A stretch of DNA of 64,000 bases from Sipunculus nudus (Eukaryota > Annelida > Sipuncula > Golfingiida > Sipunculidae): assembly GCA_026874595.1 (NCBI GenBank), contig CM049317.1, forward strand, positions 78,445,415 to 78,509,414, in the 5' to 3' direction. Numbering within the stretch: position 1 is the stretch's first letter; each line of letters opens with the position of its first letter. Positions 59,816 through 64,000 of this stretch are shown here, piece after piece. A program made the position numbers and the translations under genes. The notes under the pieces are model-generated. The model ran no database searches. It saw nothing but the letters and a program-made list of their open reading frames with translations, and was not told the DNA's origin.

Positions 59816-62800
59816 AAATCAAGTAAGTGTTTGTCACTATCAATATATGCTATATCCGGTATAAGGGTTACCCTAACCCTTCGGGCATGACATACTCCAG
59901 TAAGTGTTTGTGACTATTAATATATGCTATATCCGGAATACGGGTTTCCCTAACCCTTCAGGCTTGAAATGCTCCAGTAAGTGTTTGTCATAAATCATAA
60001 ATGCTGTATCCGAAACACGGGTTACCCTAACCCTCGGGCATGAAATAATCAAGTAAGTGTTTGTCAGTTTTAATAGATGCTATATCCAGGATACGGGTGA
60101 CCTTAACCCTTCAGGCATGAAATACCCCAGTAACTGTTTGTCACTATTAATATATGCCATATCCAGGATACGGGTTACCCTAACCTTTCGGACATGAAAT
60201 ACTCCAGTAAGTGTTTGTCCTAATTCATAAATGCTATATCCGAAACACGGGTTACCCCAACACTTCGGGCATGGAATACTCAAGTAAGTGTTTGTCAGTT
60301 TTAATATAGGCTATATCCGGTATACGGGTTACCCTAACCCTTCGGACATGAAATACTCCAGTAAGTGTTTGTCACTATTATGTATGCTATATCAGGGATA
60401 CGGGTAACCCTGACCCTTCGGGCATGAAATCCTCCTGTAAGTATTTGTCACTATTAATATACGCTATATCCAGGATACGGGTTAACGTAACCCATCGGGT
60501 ATGAAATGCTCCAGTAAGTGTTTGTGACTATTCATATATGCTATATCCGTGACACAGGTTACCGTAACCCACGCGGCGTGAAAAGCTCGAATGTTTGTCG
60601 CTATTAATATATGCTGTATCCAGGATAAGGGTTACCCTAACCCCTCGGGCATGAAATACTCCTGTAAGTATTTGTCACTATTAATATACGCTATATGCAG
60701 TAAACGGGTCTACGTTACCCAGCGGGTATGAAATACTCCAGTTAGTGTTTGTGACTATTCATATATGCTATATCCGTGACACAGGTTACCGTAATCCACG
60801 CGGCGTGAAAAGCTCGAATGTTTGTCGCTATTAATATATGCTATATCCGGGATACGGGTTACACTAAATCTCGGGCAAGAAATACTCCTGTAAGTGTGTG
60901 TCACTATTAATATATGCTATATCCAGGATACGGGTTACCCTAACCCTTCGGGCATGAAATACTCCTGTAAGTGTTTGTCACTATCAATATATGATATATC
61001 CGGGATAGGGGTTACCCTAACCCTTCGGGCATGAAATACTCCAGTAAGTGTTTGTCACTATTGATATATGCTATATCCGGGATACGGGTTACCCTAACCC
61101 TTCGGGCATGAGATAATCAAGTAATTTTTTGTCCCTATTGATATATGCTATATCCGGGATACGGGTTACCCTAACCCTTCGGGCATGAGATAATCAAGTA
61201 ATTTTTTGTCCCTATTGATATATGCTATATCGGGGATACGGGGTACCCTAACGCTCCGGGCATTAGATACCCCAGTAGATGTTTGTCATTATTAATATGT
61301 GCTATATCCGGTATACGGGTAACCCTAACCCTTCGGGCATGAAGTACCCCAGTAATTGTTTGCCATTATTAATATGTGCTATACCCTAACCCTTCGAGCA
61401 TGAAATACTCCAGTAAGTGTTTGTTACTATTCATATATGCTATATCCGGGATACGGGTTACCCTAACCCTTCGGGCATGAAATACTCCAGTAAGTGTTTG
61501 TGACTATTCATATATGCTTTATCCGGGATACGGTTTATCCTAACCCTCGGGCATGAAATAATCCAGTAAATTGTTGTCCCTATTCATATAAGCTGTATCC
61601 GGGATGCGGGTTACCCTAACCCTTCGGGCATGAAAAACCCCTGTAAGTGTGTGTCACTGTTAATATATACTATATCCAGGATAGGGGTTAGCCTAACCTT
61701 TCGGGCATGAAATACTCCCGTAAGTGTTTGTCACTATCAATACATGCTATATCCGAGAAATGTTTGTCATTATTAATATATGCTATATCATGGGTACGGG
61801 TTACCTGAACCCTTCGGGCATGAAATACTCCTGTAAGGGTTTGTCACTATCAATATATGATATATCCGGGATACGGGTTACCCTAACCCTTCGGGCAAGA
61901 GATAGTCAAGTAATTTTTTGTCCCTATTGATATATGCTATATCGGGGATACGGGGTACCCTAACGCTCCGGACATTAGATACCCCAGTAGATGTTTGTCA
62001 TTATTAATATGTGCTATATCCGGGATACGGGTAACCCTAACCCTGCGGGCATGAAGTACCCCAGTAATTGTTTGCCATTTAAAATATGTGCTATACCCTA
62101 ACCCTTCGAGCATGAAATACTCAAGTAAGTGTTTGTGACTATTCATATATGCTATATCCGGGATACGGGTTACCCTAACCCTTCGGGCATGAAATACTCC
62201 AGTAAGTGTTTGTGACTATTCACATATGCTATATCCGGGATACGGGCTACCCTAACCCTCGGGCATGAAATAATCCAGTAAATTGTTGTCCCTATTGATA
62301 TAAGCTGTATCCGGGATGCAGGTTACCCTAACCCTTCGGGCATGAAAAACTCCTGTAAGTGTGTGTCACTGTTAATATATACTATATCCAGGATAGGGGT
62401 TAGCCTAACCTTTCGGGCATGAAATACTCCCGTAAGTGTTTGTCACTATCAATATATGCTATATCCGGGAAATGTTTGTCATTATTAATATATACTATAT
62501 CATGGGTACGGGTTACCTGAACCCTTCGGGCATGAAATACTCCAGTAAGTGTTTGTCACTATTAATATATGCTATGTCCAGGATAACCGGGTAACCCTAA
62601 CCCTGCGGGCATGAAGTACCCCAGTAATTGTTTTCCATTTAAAATATGTGCTATGTGCCCTTCGGGCATGAAGTACTCCAGTAATTGTTAGTCATTATTA
62701 AAATGTGCTATATCCGGGATACGGGTTACCCTAAACCTTCGGGCATGAAATACTCCAGTAAGTGTTAGTGACTATTCATATATGTTATATCCGGGATACG

Positions 62801-62955
62801 GGTTACCCTAACCCTTTGGGCATGAATTACTCCACTAAGTGTTTGTCACTGTTAATATATGCTGTATCGGGGGTACAAGTCCCTAACCCTTCTGGCATGA
62901 AACACCCCAGTAAGTCTGTGTCACTTATAATATGTGCTTTTTCCGGGATACGGGG
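59816..62955 (+). repeat. SatC: 77-bp satellite with telomere-like core
   Basis: About 40 monomers follow the order 'cgggttaccctaacccttcggg', 'catgaaatactccagtaagtg', 'tttgtcactattaatatatg' and 'ctatatccgggata'. Where units are intact the spacing is 77 bp ('ttcgggcatg' at 61024, 61101 and 61178). The core 'accctaaccctt' matches one and a half units of the CCCTAA strand of the common animal telomere repeat, but only once per monomer. Truncated units are frequent (near 61380, 61750, 62100 and 62470). A long-range period of 712 bp is seen: 61231 recurs at 61943, and 61641 at 62353. Short frames here are not genes. Confidence 0.95.
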
Positions 62956-63149
62956 CATTATAAACAGTCATAATATTACGACTCGTTGACATTACATAGC
63001 TTAATATATGGTGTGTACTCAGTATATTATTATACAATCCTTTCAACTTAAATAAATTTCCTACACACATGCTTCTATACAATGTTTGAGCGGGCATCTT
63101 GTTAAATGAAGAATAAATTACGCCATATACATATGAACGGTTAGTAGAG
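62956..63149. other. Spacer between SatC and SatD
   Basis: Short AT-rich stretch with no recognised feature. It includes 'cataatattacgactcgttgac' and ends at 'gttttcggtgaaatgcgcactgc'. Confidence 0.6.
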
Positions 63150-64000
63150 TTTTCGGTGAAATGCGCACTGCGATCGCAGCTTAATATGACCAAAGGCATT
63201 TGCTACCGCGCATATCTATTTGCTACTTTGCGACTGTTAATTGCTACCGCGCATATTGCTTTGAGTGTTCCTGTCCGAGCGACCTCTGGCAGCAAAAACT
63301 TGCACTACGTCAACAGTAGCAGATTTTGCGATCGAAAATTCTTAGTCCCCATTGCGGTCGCAGTGGACAGTAACTTGCGACCGCGCAGGTCTTTTTGCTA
63401 CCGCGCACATTGCGCATTATGATCGCAGCTTAATATGACAAAAGGCATTTGCTACCGCGCATATCTGTTTTCTACTTTGCGACTGTTAATTGCTACCGCG
63501 CATATTGCTTTGAGTGTTCCTGTCCGAGCGACCTCTGGCAGCAAAGACTTGCACTACGTTTTGCTACCGCGCACATTGCGCATTGCGCTCGCAGCTTAAT
63601 ATGACCAAAGGCATTTGCTACCGCGCATATCTGTTTGCTACTTTGCGACTATCAATTGCTACCGCGCATATTGCTTTGAGTGTTCCTGTCCGAGCGACAT
63701 CTGCCAGCAAAGACTTGCACTACGTCAACAGTAGCAGATTTTGCGATCGCAAATTCATAGTCCCCCTGGATAGCAAGGGACAGTAACTTGCGACCGCGCA
63801 GGTCTTTTTGCTACCGCGCACATTGCGCATTGCGATCACAGTTTAATATGACAAAAGGCATTTGCTACCGCGCATATCTGTTTGCTACTTTGCGACTGTT
63901 AATTGTTACCGTGCATATTGCTCTGAGTGTTCCTGTCCGAACGACCTCTGGCAGCAAAGACTTGCACTACGTCAACAGTCGAAGATTTTGCCATCGCAAA
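63150..64000 (+). repeat. SatD: about 248-bp satellite, truncated by the window edge
   Basis: 'ttaatatgac' begins units at 63181, 63430, 63596 and 63843, giving spacings of 249, 166 and 247 bp. Each unit contains 'aaaggcatttgctaccgcgcatatctgtttgctac', 'tttgcgactgttaattgctaccgcgcat', 'ttgctttgagtgttcctgtccgagcgacctctggcagcaaa', 'acttgcactacgtcaacagtagcagattttgcgatcg', and 'acttgcgaccgcgcagg'. The 166-bp unit has lost the 'caacagtagcag...ttgcgaccgcgcagg' part. The word 'tttgctaccgcgca' is itself repeated inside each unit, so the 248-bp unit probably arose from a shorter one. The array continues past base 64000. Confidence 0.9.

Noticed and set aside
59816-62955. SatC considered as a CRISPR array
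   Set aside because: There are no unique spacers; the whole 77-bp unit repeats, and the window is eukaryotic in character.
59816-62955. SatC considered as a true telomere tract
   Set aside because: The CCCTAA word appears only once and a half per 77-bp unit rather than as a continuous hexamer array.

Overview
The window looks like gene-poor, satellite-rich nuclear DNA from a eukaryote, most likely a marine mollusc (possibly a bivalve). The taxon call is an inference. It rests on degenerate repeats rich in GACCTTTGACC, repeat tails of the ACAGACAGACAAACAGAC type, a repeat ending 'atagctcagatg...gtcagctgagctaaaa', and a MITE-like element with 'ggaagtggtt' termini. No complete protein-coding gene, tRNA or rRNA could be supported. 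Almost all short open frames are chance frames inside satellites. Two small stretches, near 41.4 kb and 58.1 kb, look exon-like but are unproven.

Layout, left to right. (1) 1-1990 is AT-rich with no recognised feature. 1990-3270 holds a degenerate tandem family of about 280-335 bp. 3490-4428 holds a second degenerate family of about 320-340 bp. (2) 4429-39629 is one 35-kb satellite array (SatA), with a monomer of about 151.5 bp and roughly 230 monomers. Its left flank is divergent and carries a 4-monomer, 609-bp higher-order repeat (HOR). A short inverted block of about 410 bp follows. The rest is a 20-monomer, 3030-bp HOR in about ten copies, several altered by deletion, expansion or conversion. 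(3) 39630-40640 is an AACGTT-rich 402-bp tandem element. (4) 40640-49150 is mostly low-copy DNA with older repeats: a GACCTTTGACC-rich tandem of about 135 bp, an inverted copy of the 3.5-kb family, a duplicated 690-bp family with a GGAC-rich tail, and two long (AT)n tracts. (5) 49218-57371 is a GC-richer satellite (SatB). Its monomers of about 100 bp carry a perfect 9-1-9 palindrome and a CTCF-like core. (6) 57372-59815 is low-copy DNA with a repeat fragment, an exon-like island and a 588-bp MITE-like element. (7) 59816-62955 is a 77-bp satellite (SatC) with a telomere-like CCCTAACCC core. (8) 63150-64000 is a 248-bp satellite (SatD) that runs off the right edge.

No pathway or operon is present. 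The interest lies in how the satellites are organised and evolving: nested HOR levels, local inversion, out-of-place conversion, monomer-precise deletions, and protein-binding-like motifs multiplied in tandem. Four unrelated satellites within 64 kb would fit a pericentromeric or subtelomeric block, but nothing in the sequence proves this.
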